A DNA stretch of 64,000 bases. It comes from Gillisia sp. (GTDB taxonomy: Bacteria > Bacteroidota > Bacteroidia > Flavobacteriales > Flavobacteriaceae). The stretch is from assembly GCA_024635655.1 (NCBI GenBank), contig JAGXIL010000007.1, positions 62,001-126,000 of the forward strand. Reading direction: 5' to 3'. The notes under the pieces were generated by a model. The model ran no database searches. It had not been told where the DNA came from and saw only the letters and a program-made list of their open reading frames with translations. Both the position numbers and the translations under genes were made by a program. How positions within the stretch are numbered: position 1 is the first letter of the stretch; every line of letters begins with the position of its first letter. Below, one piece after another: positions 37,859 through 48,068 of the stretch.

Positions 37859-40408
37859 ATGAAAATTGAAGCACCAACTATTCCGACAAAGACATATACA
37901 CAGGAAGAGGCTTTTGAAGCCTCAGTACAATATTTTAAGGGAGATGAACTGGCTGCAAGGGTGTGGATCAATAAATATGCTTTAAAAGATTCAGACGGAA
38001 ATCTTTACGAGAGCTCTCCTCATCAAATGCACCAAAGAATTGCTGATGAAATTGTTAGAATAGAGAACAAGTATCCTAATCCATTGCAAAAAGAAGAAGT
38101 TCTTGAGCTATTAGAAAATTTTAAATATATAGTCCCTCAGGGGAGTCCAATGGCTGGTATTGGAAACAAATACCAGATAGCTTCTCTTTCCAACTGTTTT
38201 GTTATTGGAAATGATGGATTAAATGATTCCTACGGAAGTATAATGAAGATCGATCAGGAGCAGGTACAATTAATGAAACGCCGAGGTGGAGTTGGCCATG
38301 ATCTGTCACACATCAGGCCGAAAGGTTCTCCCGTGAAAAATTCAGCTTTAACTTCAACAGGATTGGTTCCGTTCATGGAACGCTATTCTAATTCTACCCG
38401 TGAAGTAGCCCAGGATGGAAGACGGGGAGCTTTGATGCTTTCGGTTTCCATAAACCATCCAGATGCTGAAGATTTCATTAATGCCAAAATGGAACAGGGA
38501 AAAGTTACCGGGGCCAATGTTTCAGTCAGGATCGATGATGAATTTATGCAGGCGGTAAAACACAACACCTCTTATGTTCAAAAATTTCCTATACACAGTG
38601 ATGAACCCAAGTATACCAAAGAAATTGAGGCCAATAAAATTTGGAATAAAATAGTACATAACGCATGGAAATCAGCTGAACCGGGCATCCTTTTCTGGGA
38701 TACCATTACCCGGGAATCAGTTCCCGATTCTTATGCAGACCTTGGATATAAAACAGTCTCTACCAATCCCTGCGGTGAAATACCCCTTTGCCCCTACGAT
38801 TCCTGTAGATTGCTTGCCATTAATTTGTTTTCATATGTAGAAGAGCCATTTACAAAAGAAGCAAAATTTAATTTCGATCTGTTCAAAAAACACATTTCTG
38901 CTGCCCAGCGCATAATGGATGATATTATTGACCTTGAACTGGAAAAGATCGATGATATAATGGCTAAGATAAATGCCGATCCTGAGAATGAAGAAATCAA
39001 AGCAGTTGAAAGAAATCTATGGCTTGAGATCAGGAAAAAGGCTAAGGAAGGCCGTAGAACAGGTATAGGTATTACTGCTGAAGGTGATATGCTTGCTGCT
39101 CTGGGAATTTCTTATGGAAGTGAGGAAGGTATTGAATTTTCAGTAAAAGTCCATAAGATGCTGGCTATAGAAGCCTACCGCGCTTCAGTATCTGCAGCCA
39201 AAGAAAGAGGAGCTTTTAGTGTTTATGATGCAGAAAAGGAGAAGAACAATCCTTTTATCCTAAGATTAAAAGAAGAAGACGAGCAGTTGTATTTTGAAAT
39301 GACTGAATATGGCAGAAGGAATATTGCGTTGTTAACCATCGCTCCTACCGGGACCACCAGTTTAATGACACAAACAAGTTCAGGAATAGAGCCTGTTTTT
39401 TTACCGGTTTATAAAAGAAGAAGAAAAGTTAATCCTAATGACAAGGAGGCCCGTGTGGATTTTGTTGATGAAACCGGAGACTCCTGGGAAGAATATGTTG
39501 TATTCCATCACAGATTTAAGCAATGGATGCAGGTCAACGGATTTGAGATCGATAAAAACTACAGCCAAAAGGAGCTTGACAAGCTTGTGAAAAAATCTCC
39601 TTACTACAAAGCTACCTCCAATGACATTGACTGGATGAGCAAGGTCACTATGCAGGGTGCAGTTCAAAAATGGGTTGACCATTCCATTAGTGTAACGGTG
39701 AACCTTCCTAATGATGCGACCGAGGAACTTGTGGGACAATTATATTTAAAGGCCTGGGAAGTTGGCTGTAAAGGAGTCACAGTTTACAGGGATGGTTCAA
39801 GGTCTGGAGTATTAATATCTAATGAGGAGAAAAAAGCAGAGACCAAAACATCTTCTGTGTTTCCTACCAAACGTCCTCAGATTTTACAGGCAGATGTGGT
39901 AAGGTTTCAAAACAACAGGGAAAAGTGGATCGCATTTATTGGCCTTATAGATGACCGCCCATATGAGATCTTTACAGGATTGGCAGATGATGAAGATGGG
40001 ATCCTCATTCCAAGATGGGTAAACGAAGGATTAATAATAAAAGATAAGGACGAGGAGGGAAATTCCCGCTATGATTTTCAATATGAGAATCAACGGGGCT
40101 ATAAAACAACAATTGAGGGTCTATCTCACAAGTTTGATCCGGAATTCTGGAATTATGCCAAATTGATCTCCAGTACGCTGCGGTATGGGATGCCTATAGA
40201 AAAAGCAGTAGATCTCACCAACAGCCTGCAACTGGATAACGAATCTATTAATACCTGGAAAAATGGCGTTGCCAGGGCACTAAAACGATATGTGGCCGAT
40301 GGCACTGAAGCAAAAGGCCAAAAATGTACAAATTGTGGCTCTACCAATTTGATCTATCAGGAAGGGTGTTTGACCTGCCCGGACTGTGGATCATCTAAGT
40401 GCGGATAG
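37859..40408 (+). CDS. nrdJ: Adenosylcobalamin-dependent (class II) ribonucleotide reductase
   Basis: An 849-residue enzyme reducing ribonucleotides with a cobalamin-derived thiyl radical, independent of oxygen. It has SLSNCFVIG (reactive Cys of the pair), the NPCGEIPLCPYDSCRLLAINL region with the radical-bearing Cys, and GTTSLMTQTSSGIEPVF. The C-terminus carries CTNCGSTNLIYQEGCLTCPDCGSSKCG, a zinc-finger-like set of Cys pairs expected to shuttle electrons. No nrdB-type radical subunit and no cobalamin gene is adjacent. A perfect 14-bp terminator follows. Confidence 0.9.
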   Translation: MKIEAPTIPTKTYTQEEAFEASVQYFKGDELAARVWINKYALKDSDGNLYESSPHQMHQRIADEIVRIENKYPNPLQKEEVLELLENFKYIVPQGSPMAGIGNKYQIASLSNCFVIGNDGLNDSYGSIMKIDQEQVQLMKRRGGVGHDLSHIRPKGSPVKNSALTSTGLVPFMERYSNSTREVAQDGRRGALMLSVSINHPDAEDFINAKMEQGKVTGANVSVRIDDEFMQAVKHNTSYVQKFPIHSDEPKYTKEIEANKIWNKIVHNAWKSAEPGILFWDTITRESVPDSYADLGYKTVSTNPCGEIPLCPYDSCRLLAINLFSYVEEPFTKEAKFNFDLFKKHISAAQRIMDDIIDLELEKIDDIMAKINADPENEEIKAVERNLWLEIRKKAKEGRRTGIGITAEGDMLAALGISYGSEEGIEFSVKVHKMLAIEAYRASVSAAKERGAFSVYDAEKEKNNPFILRLKEEDEQLYFEMTEYGRRNIALLTIAPTGTTSLMTQTSSGIEPVFLPVYKRRRKVNPNDKEARVDFVDETGDSWEEYVVFHHRFKQWMQVNGFEIDKNYSQKELDKLVKKSPYYKATSNDIDWMSKVTMQGAVQKWVDHSISVTVNLPNDATEELVGQLYLKAWEVGCKGVTVYRDGSRSGVLISNEEKKAETKTSSVFPTKRPQILQADVVRFQNNREKWIAFIGLIDDRPYEIFTGLADDEDGILIPRWVNEGLIIKDKDEEGNSRYDFQYENQRGYKTTIEGLSHKFDPEFWNYAKLISSTLRYGMPIEKAVDLTNSLQLDNESINTWKNGVARALKRYVADGTEAKGQKCTNCGSTNLIYQEGCLTCPDCGSSKCG

Positions 40409-40446
40409 ATCCCACACTTACTGAAATAGATCTGGAAGCGGAAAAA

Positions 40447-40480
40447 AAAAGGGAAAGCAATAAAAATTGCTTTCCCTTTT
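40447..40480 (+). terminator. Terminator of the ribonucleotide reductase gene
   Basis: AAAAGGGAAAGCAA (40447-40460) pairs perfectly over 14 bp with TTGCTTTCCCTTTT (40467-40480), loop TAAAAA, then TT. Confidence 0.9.
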
Positions 40481-40539
40481 TTGCGTTATTAAATTTTAAA
40501 GAATTTTGATTTTGACTTTATAAACTACTGAATCACAAT

Positions 40540-41301
40540 CTACTCTACAATATACATTTCATTACTCGCTCTTATATAATCACGGGGATTAAATGTGCTT
40601 TCGAAACTGCTACGTACTAGATCAAGTTTAAGGTCCAGGTGAACTATTCTGTCTTTTAAATATTCATCTTTCCTATATTTATTGATCAGGGTTTTATAAT
40701 TATCAAGATTTTCAAGTATTCGAAAGGTGATCGTTCCAAAACGGATCTTTAGATTTTGAACTGTAACCATTTGATTATAATAATCCTGTTTCCAGTTTTC
40801 CGGATTTTTTATTCTTTCCTCAGCAATTTTATTTTCTGCAATTTTAGAGACTTCTAAAATGTATTGGGTTCTTTTTTTCGCATCTGTTTCATCGGTAAAG
40901 TTTTTAATAAAATCTGCGCGGTCAATTTCCAGTATATCTACAAGGTTATTTTCCATAACGTGATCCTGAAGTTCCTTTAATTCATCCAGGCTTTTGGTGA
41001 TCTCCTTCCACTCGGTCTCAATAAGATCCTTATCGTGGGTGAACTGGGAAACAGATGTTGTAAGTTTAAACATTCGTAAACTCTGTTCTTTTAGATCTTT
41101 ATCTTTTTTATTTAAAGAATTTACAAACATTCCAATCCCGTCAAAAAGGCTGCCTGCAAACATTCCCGTAAATGGTGTGCCTTCAGCTAAATTTCCGGTA
41201 ACACTAAGTATATGGCTTAATGCTGCAAGTTTCGCCTCCTCTTTTTTGTTAGCATTAATATATTTTTTCAAACTCCCTGAACCAGCTCGAATATCCTTCA
41301 T
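40540..41301 (-). CDS. C-terminal fragment of a frameshifted coiled-coil protein
   Basis: Open frame of 253 codons with ATG at 41301. Its first 13 or so residues (MKDIRAGSGSLKK) are read in the wrong frame, since the same bases give a natural SSWFREFEK in the upstream frame. From YINANKKEEAKLAALSH onward it looks authentic: helical, charged, with KDLKEQSLRMFKLTTSVSQF and DELKELQDHVMENN coiled-coil segments. It joins the 41255-41734 frame through an A6 tract (41268-41263); dropping one A gives FEKYINANKKEEAK. Function unknown. This may be a pseudogene, a sequencing error or real slippage. Confidence 0.55.
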   Translation of the reverse strand: MKDIRAGSGSLKKYINANKKEEAKLAALSHILSVTGNLAEGTPFTGMFAGSLFDGIGMFVNSLNKKDKDLKEQSLRMFKLTTSVSQFTHDKDLIETEWKEITKSLDELKELQDHVMENNLVDILEIDRADFIKNFTDETDAKKRTQYILEVSKIAENKIAEERIKNPENWKQDYYNQMVTVQNLKIRFGTITFRILENLDNYKTLINKYRKDEYLKDRIVHLDLKLDLVRSSFESTFNPRDYIRASNEMYIVE

Positions 41302-41734
41302 AGGTCATAGGATTACTTACTTTATCAAGGGTAGTATAAAAATCTTTGGAACTGTTAAAAAGGTTGAGAGGCTTGATCTCCCGTTCCATGGAAACCAAAT
41401 TAAGAATGGCTGAACTATAATTATACTTGTATACAGAAACTACATTTTTATCAAGTTCAGACTGTTTCTCTTCAAGGATCTGAACACGTTGTATCAGTTT
41501 CTCTACTTTTTCTGAAGAAGAGCTGGTGTTTTTCAAACTTTCATCGAGAATACTTAGTTTAGAGTCTATTTGTTTTATTCTGAAATCAAGATTTTCCCGT
41601 TGAACAAGTCTTTCTCTGTTAAGCTCATTCAAGACAATATCTGTTACAGATTTATTTTCATCTGTAATTTGACCCATCATGGTCAAAGGGAATAAAATGC
41701 TTAGAAGCAGGAATTTATAATTGATTTTTTCCAT
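41255..41734 (-). CDS. N-terminal fragment of the same frameshifted exported coiled-coil protein
   Basis: Open frame of 159 codons. It starts with a signal peptide (MEKINYKFLLLSILFPLTMMGQ), then a long coiled coil (LNRERLVQRENLDFRIKQIDSK to EKVEKLIQRVQILEEKQSEL). It ends in FREFEKIY with a stop just after the A6 tract at 41263-41268. Read together with the following frame, the full protein would be about 395 residues and exported. No family recognised. Confidence 0.55.
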   Translation of the reverse strand: MEKINYKFLLLSILFPLTMMGQITDENKSVTDIVLNELNRERLVQRENLDFRIKQIDSKLSILDESLKNTSSSSEKVEKLIQRVQILEEKQSELDKNVVSVYKYNYSSAILNLVSMEREIKPLNLFNSSKDFYTTLDKVSNPMTYEGYSSWFREFEKIY

Positions 41735-41895
41735 TTTTGGTTGAGGTTAGTCCGCAGGTAAATAACGCAGTTGCTATTATCATATTTTATGCCGCAAATT
41801 ATTGTTATTATCTTGAAAAAAATCTGAAATTATAAGGTAATCAACAAACTTAATATATAATCTCCTACAGACCGGTTATCTTATACAGAAAAATC

Positions 41896-42324
41896 TCATC
41901 TCCTATGCCACCTTCTGGTAAACCACCAGACGGCGGCCTGTAGAAATCCGGTTAAAAGTCCGGCTACTGCCAGATTTTGAATTGCTATGAAAACCCCGAA
42001 AATGTAGTTATCCCGGAAACCGGTTTCCACATTGAGCAAATTGACCATCTTCTGAATATAGTAACCATATATACTAAATCCCAGTATTAAAAAACCATAG
42101 GTAGTGTAAAAGAAGATATTCTCTTCAGTTGTCCATTTGTAATAGATCGCTAAAATTGCAAAGATCAACCAGCTCATCCATATACTTAATTGATATGCGG
42201 AAATTGCCTGTTTGATCTCTGTTTCATTTCCGGTTCGCATCGCCTGATCAACAAGAAATACCGAAAAAGCCGGATAAATCATAACCAGGAGTATCACTAT
42301 ATAAAATAATGTTTTTTTGTCCAT
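41896..42324 (-). CDS. Small four-helix membrane protein
   Basis: A 142-residue protein with four membrane helices at about 6-26, 47-66, 70-91 and 108-132, and a basic C-terminal end (WWFTRRWHRR). It is flanked by the frameshifted coiled-coil gene and a divergent envelope-protein gene. No family known to me. Confidence 0.7.
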   Translation of the reverse strand: MDKKTLFYIVILLVMIYPAFSVFLVDQAMRTGNETEIKQAISAYQLSIWMSWLIFAILAIYYKWTTEENIFFYTTYGFLILGFSIYGYYIQKMVNLLNVETGFRDNYIFGVFIAIQNLAVAGLLTGFLQAAVWWFTRRWHRR

Positions 42325-42531
42325 GTATTACTAAATTGATCTATGGTTCGTAAAAACGAGGTCTTAGTATTAATTAAAAATATAAAATTATTATTCTAAA
42401 TTAATTATAACTAAAGTAAAGTACCAGAGCATTCAAGGGGTTTAAACAACAAATAAAATAGACTTAAATAGTTCTTAAAGTTGCATAATTTGCTTATATT
42501 TAGAGGTGAAATCATTTTATTGACATTGCTA

Positions 42532-43812
42532 ATGAAAGCCTACAAATCATTTTCGATATCGTCTTTATTCACCCTATTATCCTTTTTGCTGATCTTAGGG
42601 AATACACAAGATATACACGCTGCAAAAATTTTTCAGCAAGTTACAGAATATAAAGGCGAAGTGGTAAATTCAAATACCGGAGACCCAGTTCCTTCAGCAT
42701 TTATATCCGTTGAAGGTACCAACATTTCTACAGTAACAAATTCTGAAGGAGAATTTTCCTTAAAAGTTCCGGGAAATGTAACTTCGGGTTTGGTGACAAT
42801 TTCCAATTTAGGATACCAAAGTAAATCTTTGCCCCTTGATTCTTTTCAAAGAGAAAACACCCGTATTGAGCTCGCAGAATCTGTTGAAGAACTATCAGAA
42901 GTGAGCATTTTCACTGCAACAGATGCCAAGGCTCTGGTTAGGAAAATGTTTGCAAAAGCAGGTGATAATTTAGTAGATGAGCCTGCTGTAATGACGGCTT
43001 TCTACAGGGAAGCGATAAGGAAACGAAACAGAAATGTATCTTTATCTGAGGCCGTATTAAAAATTTACAAGAAACCTTACACAACTCCCTCAAAAGACGA
43101 AATTTCAGTTAGTAAAGCCCGAAAAAGTGTAGACTACGAACGTCTGGATACTATGGCGCTAAAACTTCGCGGAGGGCCTTTTAATAACCTTTACAGTGAT
43201 CTTTTAAAATATCCCGAGTATTTCTTTCAGCCCGAAGAACTGGATGACTACACCTTCACTTTTGATGATCCTGCCTTTATCAACAACAAATATCTGTATG
43301 TTGTAAATTTTGAAATGAAAGATAAAAGTTACCCATGGTACTACGGAAAATTATTTATTGATGCCGAAACCAATGCTTTAGTAAAGGCTTCTTATAATCT
43401 TAATGTTGACAACAGGAAGATCGCCAGCAGTATGTTTGTGAGGAAGAAACCCTCCGGCGTCCGGCTATACCCTATTAATGTAAGCTATGAGGTCAATTAT
43501 AGGGAAAACGATGGGAAATGGTACTTTGGTTATGGTAGTGCAGAGCTGGAATTCGTGGTGAACTGGAAGCGAAAATTGTTTAATTCCCGATATACCGTGA
43601 ACAGTGAAATGGCGGTAACAGATTGGCAAACCTCTTCAGGAAACCGAATAAAAAGAGATGATACATTTATTAATAATGCAGTAATTATGGAAGATGATGT
43701 TTCAGGATTCACAGATTCCCAATTTTGGGGCGACGACAATATTATTGAGCCGGAAAAATCCATACAAAATGCAATTGAGAAAATTCAGCGCCAGATGTTG
43801 ATGGACCTATGA
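42532..43812 (+). CDS. CarboxypepD_reg-like-domain cell-envelope protein
   Basis: A 426-residue exported protein. The signal peptide (MKAYKSFSISSLFTLLSFLLILGNTQDIHA) is followed at about residue 36 by a carboxypeptidase-regulatory-like beta-sandwich (YKGEVVNSNTGDPVPSAFIS to GYQSKSLPL), common at the N-terminus of Bacteroidota outer-membrane proteins. The rest has strands and WYYGKLFIDAETNALVKASYNL, resembling flavobacterial surface proteins of unknown role. I start at the ATG at 42532, as it gives a normal signal peptide. A bidirectional terminator separates it from malQ. Confidence 0.82.
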   Translation: MKAYKSFSISSLFTLLSFLLILGNTQDIHAAKIFQQVTEYKGEVVNSNTGDPVPSAFISVEGTNISTVTNSEGEFSLKVPGNVTSGLVTISNLGYQSKSLPLDSFQRENTRIELAESVEELSEVSIFTATDAKALVRKMFAKAGDNLVDEPAVMTAFYREAIRKRNRNVSLSEAVLKIYKKPYTTPSKDEISVSKARKSVDYERLDTMALKLRGGPFNNLYSDLLKYPEYFFQPEELDDYTFTFDDPAFINNKYLYVVNFEMKDKSYPWYYGKLFIDAETNALVKASYNLNVDNRKIASSMFVRKKPSGVRLYPINVSYEVNYRENDGKWYFGYGSAELEFVVNWKRKLFNSRYTVNSEMAVTDWQTSSGNRIKRDDTFINNAVIMEDDVSGFTDSQFWGDDNIIEPEKSIQNAIEKIQRQMLMDL

Positions 43813-43849
43813 TCTCCGGGAAATAATTTTCTTCTGTTTTACTAGTGAT

Positions 43850-43889
43850 TATAAATATAAGGGCCTTTTTAGAGGCCTTTATATTTATA
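43850..43889. terminator. Bidirectional terminator between the envelope-protein gene and malQ
   Basis: Two 17-base arms (43850-43866 and 43873-43889) pair with one G-T wobble around the loop TTTTAG. The hairpin covers the malQ stop codon (43887-43885) and would end both transcripts. Confidence 0.8.
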
Positions 43890-45408
43890 CTAAATCATCT
43901 TCAGGTTCTAATCTGCTTCTTCCATACAATTCATTTAAGGCTTTGAGTTCTATGGCTCTTTCCACAGATATTTGATGGTAGTTCATCCTCCAGGTCCAGT
44001 TCCCTTTTGTGCTACCCGGAGTATTCATTATTCCCTCACTCCCCAGGCCTATTAAGTCCTGCATAGGTGTAACTGCTAGTTTTGCTACAGATCCTAAAGC
44101 CATACGGTGTAGATGAGAATGGACATTCCTGGCAGTAATATTATTACCCGAGTATTCTTTTAAATGATGCTTTGCCTTTTTATCAGCATTGACGTACCAA
44201 CCTTTGGTAGTATTGTTATCATGGGTTCCGGTGTATACTAAATTGTTTGGAAGGTGATTATATGGGAGATAAGGATTTGGGGAGCCCACTTCACCAAAAG
44301 CAAACTGAAGCACCTTCATGCCCGGAAAATCAAAGGCAGCCAATAGATCATAAACAGGATCATCTAATTGGCCAAGATCTTCAGCAATAAAAGGCATTTT
44401 CGGAAATTCCTTTTTTACAGTTTTAAAAAATTGATGCCCCGGTGTCTTGACCCATTTTCCATTAACTGCAGTCTTATCTTTAGCCGGCACCTCCCAATAT
44501 GCCGAAAAGGCCCGAAAATGATCCAGTCTAACCAGGTCAAACAGTAAAAGATTCTGTCTCAACCTTTCGATCCACCAATCAAACTTTTTATTTTTTAGCT
44601 TTTTCCAGTCATAAACCGGGGTTCCCCACAATTGTCCGGTTTCACTAAAGTAATCAGGAGGTACTCCAGATATTTTAAGGGGCACCTTATTTTTATCAAG
44701 CTTAAAATATTCTGAATGAGCCCAGCAGTCAGCACTATCGTGATTGATATAAAAAGGTATGTCTCCAATAAGATGAACATCATTGAGATGGGCATATTCA
44801 GTAAGATTTGCCCACTGTGAAAAAAATAGAAATTGAAAAAACTTTATCTTTTCAATACTCTCTGCAAGCTCCTTTTGAGCCTTTTTAAGCTCTCCTGATT
44901 TTCGGTTTTTGAGTTCATCAGGCCAGGAATACCACGGGGAGTTAAATTTTTGATGCAGCGCTTTAAATAAACTAAAATCGTTTAACCATGAAGCGTGCTC
45001 CTTGCAAAACCCTTTGTACTTTTTGACCTTTTCCTTTTTATCTCGGAAACTATTATAAGTAGCTTCCAATACAGCTTCTTTAAACCGGCTCACTTTTTGG
45101 AAATCCACTTTTTCAGGATCTGCTTCTGTAGGAATATCAAAATTTTGAAGGTCTATGTAACCTTCCTTTTCCAGAAGCTCAGGACTTATTAAAAGAGTAT
45201 TCCCTGCAAAAGCAGAATAACTGCTGTAGGGGCTGTGATTGTATGCCGCATCAGTAGGGTTGAGAGGTAAAAGTTGCCAATACTTGTGACCCGACGTCTC
45301 TAAAAAATCAATAAATTCATAAGCCTCAGGCCCCAGGTCCCCTATTCCAAAAGGAGAAGGCAAAGAAGTAATATGTAGTAAAATACCGCAGCTTCTTTCT
45401 AACTCCAT
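43885..45408 (-). CDS. malQ: 4-alpha-glucanotransferase (amylomaltase, GH77)
   Basis: A 507-residue GH77 enzyme of standard length. It moves alpha-1,4-glucan segments between chains and releases glucose. Signatures: SCGILLHITSLPSPFGIGDLG, GHKYWQLLPLNPT, the nucleophile Asp in DLVRLDHFRAFSAYWEVPA and the acid Glu in FIAEDLGQL. Its start overlaps the treY end by 10 bases, so it is co-translated with treY. In the locus it probably remodels the short maltodextrins left by TreY, TreZ and GlgE. Confidence 0.95.
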   Translation of the reverse strand: MELERSCGILLHITSLPSPFGIGDLGPEAYEFIDFLETSGHKYWQLLPLNPTDAAYNHSPYSSYSAFAGNTLLISPELLEKEGYIDLQNFDIPTEADPEKVDFQKVSRFKEAVLEATYNSFRDKKEKVKKYKGFCKEHASWLNDFSLFKALHQKFNSPWYSWPDELKNRKSGELKKAQKELAESIEKIKFFQFLFFSQWANLTEYAHLNDVHLIGDIPFYINHDSADCWAHSEYFKLDKNKVPLKISGVPPDYFSETGQLWGTPVYDWKKLKNKKFDWWIERLRQNLLLFDLVRLDHFRAFSAYWEVPAKDKTAVNGKWVKTPGHQFFKTVKKEFPKMPFIAEDLGQLDDPVYDLLAAFDFPGMKVLQFAFGEVGSPNPYLPYNHLPNNLVYTGTHDNNTTKGWYVNADKKAKHHLKEYSGNNITARNVHSHLHRMALGSVAKLAVTPMQDLIGLGSEGIMNTPGSTKGNWTWRMNYHQISVERAIELKALNELYGRSRLEPEDDLV

Positions 45409-48068
45409 TTATTGTTATTTTTTAATAATGCGATTGGGAAATCTGCAAATAGATCATTGAGCGGGATTTTCCCTTCTGCTACAAATGCCCCTCCGGTGAA
45501 AACGCTATCCCATTCCTGGGGGGCGTTGGGCGGTAACTGAACAAAACAATCTTCCAGATGCCCATTGTAAGGCCGTAAACTTTCATAATTGAACAAGCCT
45601 GTTACCAAAACCGGTGCTATTACCACCCTCCATTCACCATTAAAGATACGGGCAAAAGCTATGATTTTATTTCCTGCTTTTCCGGTAACTTCCAGGGGCA
45701 GATATTCTCCTTTTTTAAATAGATTTTGGTCTCTTCTTCTTAGAACAAGTGTCTTATAGAGGGTGTACATTTTTATTTTACCCGAAGAATAATTGGTTAT
45801 CAGCGTCTTAACCTTTTTATTGAGGTTGGTTTTGCTAAACACTCTAAAATCAGCCATATAGTTTAACCTCAATCCGTAATCAACCGGTCTGCGGTTATCA
45901 GGATCAACATAACTCAGATCCCAAAGTTCTGTTCCCTGGTAAATATCAGGAATACCCGGTGCAGTCATTTTGATAAGGCTTTGACTAAGGGATTTTAATA
46001 CTCCATATCCGGCTATTTTTTCGCAGAAAGGATCAAAGGAATCTCTGAAATTTTTATGTTCCAGAATATCTTTTACAAATTCAAAAACCGATTGTTCATA
46101 TTCCTCATCCGGATTAGCCCAATTGGAATGAACTTTTGCCTCCCGTAAGACTTTTTGCAAATAATCACAGGTTCTGGAGAGAAAATCATCCTCTTCCTTA
46201 AAAGGCATCCCTGCTATAAGGGTTTGGTAAATGAAATATTCCTCATTGTTCCCCGGAATTTGTTTATCCTTTCTAACCCCATTATTGATCTCCTTCCATT
46301 CTTTCACTATTGAAAACCATTCTTCAGGAATCTCACTTAGCACATTAAGCCGCATACGGGCATCTTCACCACGTTTTGTATCATGAGTAGCCGTTGCATT
46401 GATTCCTAAAGGCAAATACTTTGCAGTTTTCTGCATTTTTTGATGAAATTCCTCTACAGACATTCCGAAGTTTTCAGGGGAATCTCCAACTTCATTATGA
46501 GCAATTAGACGGTTGTAAATATAAAATGAGGTGTCTTCGACCCCTTTGGCAGCAAGTGGGCCGCTGAATTGCTGGCACCGCTGCAGGAAGTACAGCATTT
46601 TTGAGGTTTCTTTCCCTGCCTGTCCTAAAAATAACTTTTTAAAATATTCAATTTCATCCTGATTTTCAGGAAGTTCCTCTAAGGCTTTTTTGCAAGCGGT
46701 CTCTATTATTTCAGTTTGTCTCGGCTTCAAAGGAAATTCCTTTGGGTATATCCTGTACACCGGAAAAGCGGCTAAAAATGCGCTAAGAGCTTTTTTCCAG
46801 GCTATCTCATCCTCCGGATGTGCTTCAAGAAGTTCCTCTTCCTGAAGTAAATTCCAAAGGTTTTGTAGCTCCCCACCCATCCTTTCTTCTAGTATGTAAA
46901 GCTTTTTCCTGTAAACCAGCTTTTCATAATCTGCAACCCTGGGAGATATTTTTTCATATTCCTCATTAAAAATTGTAACGTTTTCAGTTTGGGTGAATAA
47001 ATGATTGACCTGGGCAAGAAACTCGTACCCGCTTGTCCCCTGCACCGGCCAATGACCGGGTAATTTTTCTTCAGCTTCAAGGATCTTTTCTACAACTATA
47101 TAAAAATCATTTCCGAACATTGTTCGCAGCCGTTCCAAATATTGTTCAGGATCAAAAAGGCCATCTATATGGTCAATTCTCAGACCCTGGATAAAGCCGG
47201 CCTCACATAATTCTTTTATAAAATGATGATAGGTCGTAAAAACTTCCGGATGCTCCATACTAAGGCATATAAGGCCATTTATGGTAAAAAACCTACGGTA
47301 GTTTATTTCCTTCTCGGTTTGCTTCCAATGTGTGAGGATAAAATATTGCAGATCGAGGATCTCATTTAATTTTGAGCCGGAAGAATTAATTTCAGTAGTA
47401 GCCAAAAATATTTTGTCTTTCAGGTCTGCCCGGTTATTTACTTCCCTGAGGAAATTGATCTTTAAATTTTCCCATTGAGTTTCTTGATCCCCAAAATCTT
47501 TCAGATTTTTAAAGAGATCAAAGCCTTCAATATCCTGTAGTATTGCTTTATATGATCTGGCACTTGCAGGAAAAGAATTTTCATAATACATAAATGAAAA
47601 TCCTGTTTCATCAAATTTTAATTCTAACTCTCCTTTTTCCAGCACCTCCTCCAGAGAGCTACCCAGAAAAGGAGCCATTACCTTTTGATATCCTTTATAG
47701 TCCCAGTTGATGTCAAAATAATTGTAATACTTCGAATCTGGCCCAAGTTCAAATATATCCTTAAACCATGGGTTAGCACTGTCAAATGCCATATGGTTGG
47801 GTACAATATCCTGTAGCCAGGACATTTCCTTTAATTGCAAGCGTTCACTAATTTCCCTGAACTGTTGTAAATTTCCTATTTCTTTATTAATGGTAAAGGG
47901 ATCGAGAACATCATAGCCATGGGTGCTTCCTTCTCTAGCCTGAAAAAGGGGAGCCGAATATATGGTTGATACTCCCAGGTCTTCCAAATAATCAAGGATC
48001 TTCTCCAGATCGTTAAAAGTAAAATTAGGGGATAACTGAAGTCGGTAAGTCGTGTCTGGTTGCCTCAT
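45399..48068 (-). CDS. treY: Maltooligosyltrehalose synthase (GH13)
   Basis: An 889-residue TreY, which turns the reducing end of a glucan into an alpha-1,1 (trehalose) link. It shows DIVPNHMAFDSANPWFKDIFE, GLRIDHIDGLFDPEQYLERLR with the nucleophile Asp, and the TreY-specific KILEAEEKLPGHWPVQGTSGYEF. A C-terminal beta domain ends with PQEWDSVFTGG. It begins within the GH57 stop (TAATG) and overlaps malQ, so the leftward operon is tight. TreZ acts on its product. Confidence 0.94.
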   Translation of the reverse strand: MRQPDTTYRLQLSPNFTFNDLEKILDYLEDLGVSTIYSAPLFQAREGSTHGYDVLDPFTINKEIGNLQQFREISERLQLKEMSWLQDIVPNHMAFDSANPWFKDIFELGPDSKYYNYFDINWDYKGYQKVMAPFLGSSLEEVLEKGELELKFDETGFSFMYYENSFPASARSYKAILQDIEGFDLFKNLKDFGDQETQWENLKINFLREVNNRADLKDKIFLATTEINSSGSKLNEILDLQYFILTHWKQTEKEINYRRFFTINGLICLSMEHPEVFTTYHHFIKELCEAGFIQGLRIDHIDGLFDPEQYLERLRTMFGNDFYIVVEKILEAEEKLPGHWPVQGTSGYEFLAQVNHLFTQTENVTIFNEEYEKISPRVADYEKLVYRKKLYILEERMGGELQNLWNLLQEEELLEAHPEDEIAWKKALSAFLAAFPVYRIYPKEFPLKPRQTEIIETACKKALEELPENQDEIEYFKKLFLGQAGKETSKMLYFLQRCQQFSGPLAAKGVEDTSFYIYNRLIAHNEVGDSPENFGMSVEEFHQKMQKTAKYLPLGINATATHDTKRGEDARMRLNVLSEIPEEWFSIVKEWKEINNGVRKDKQIPGNNEEYFIYQTLIAGMPFKEEDDFLSRTCDYLQKVLREAKVHSNWANPDEEYEQSVFEFVKDILEHKNFRDSFDPFCEKIAGYGVLKSLSQSLIKMTAPGIPDIYQGTELWDLSYVDPDNRRPVDYGLRLNYMADFRVFSKTNLNKKVKTLITNYSSGKIKMYTLYKTLVLRRRDQNLFKKGEYLPLEVTGKAGNKIIAFARIFNGEWRVVIAPVLVTGLFNYESLRPYNGHLEDCFVQLPPNAPQEWDSVFTGGAFVAEGKIPLNDLFADFPIALLKNNNKWS

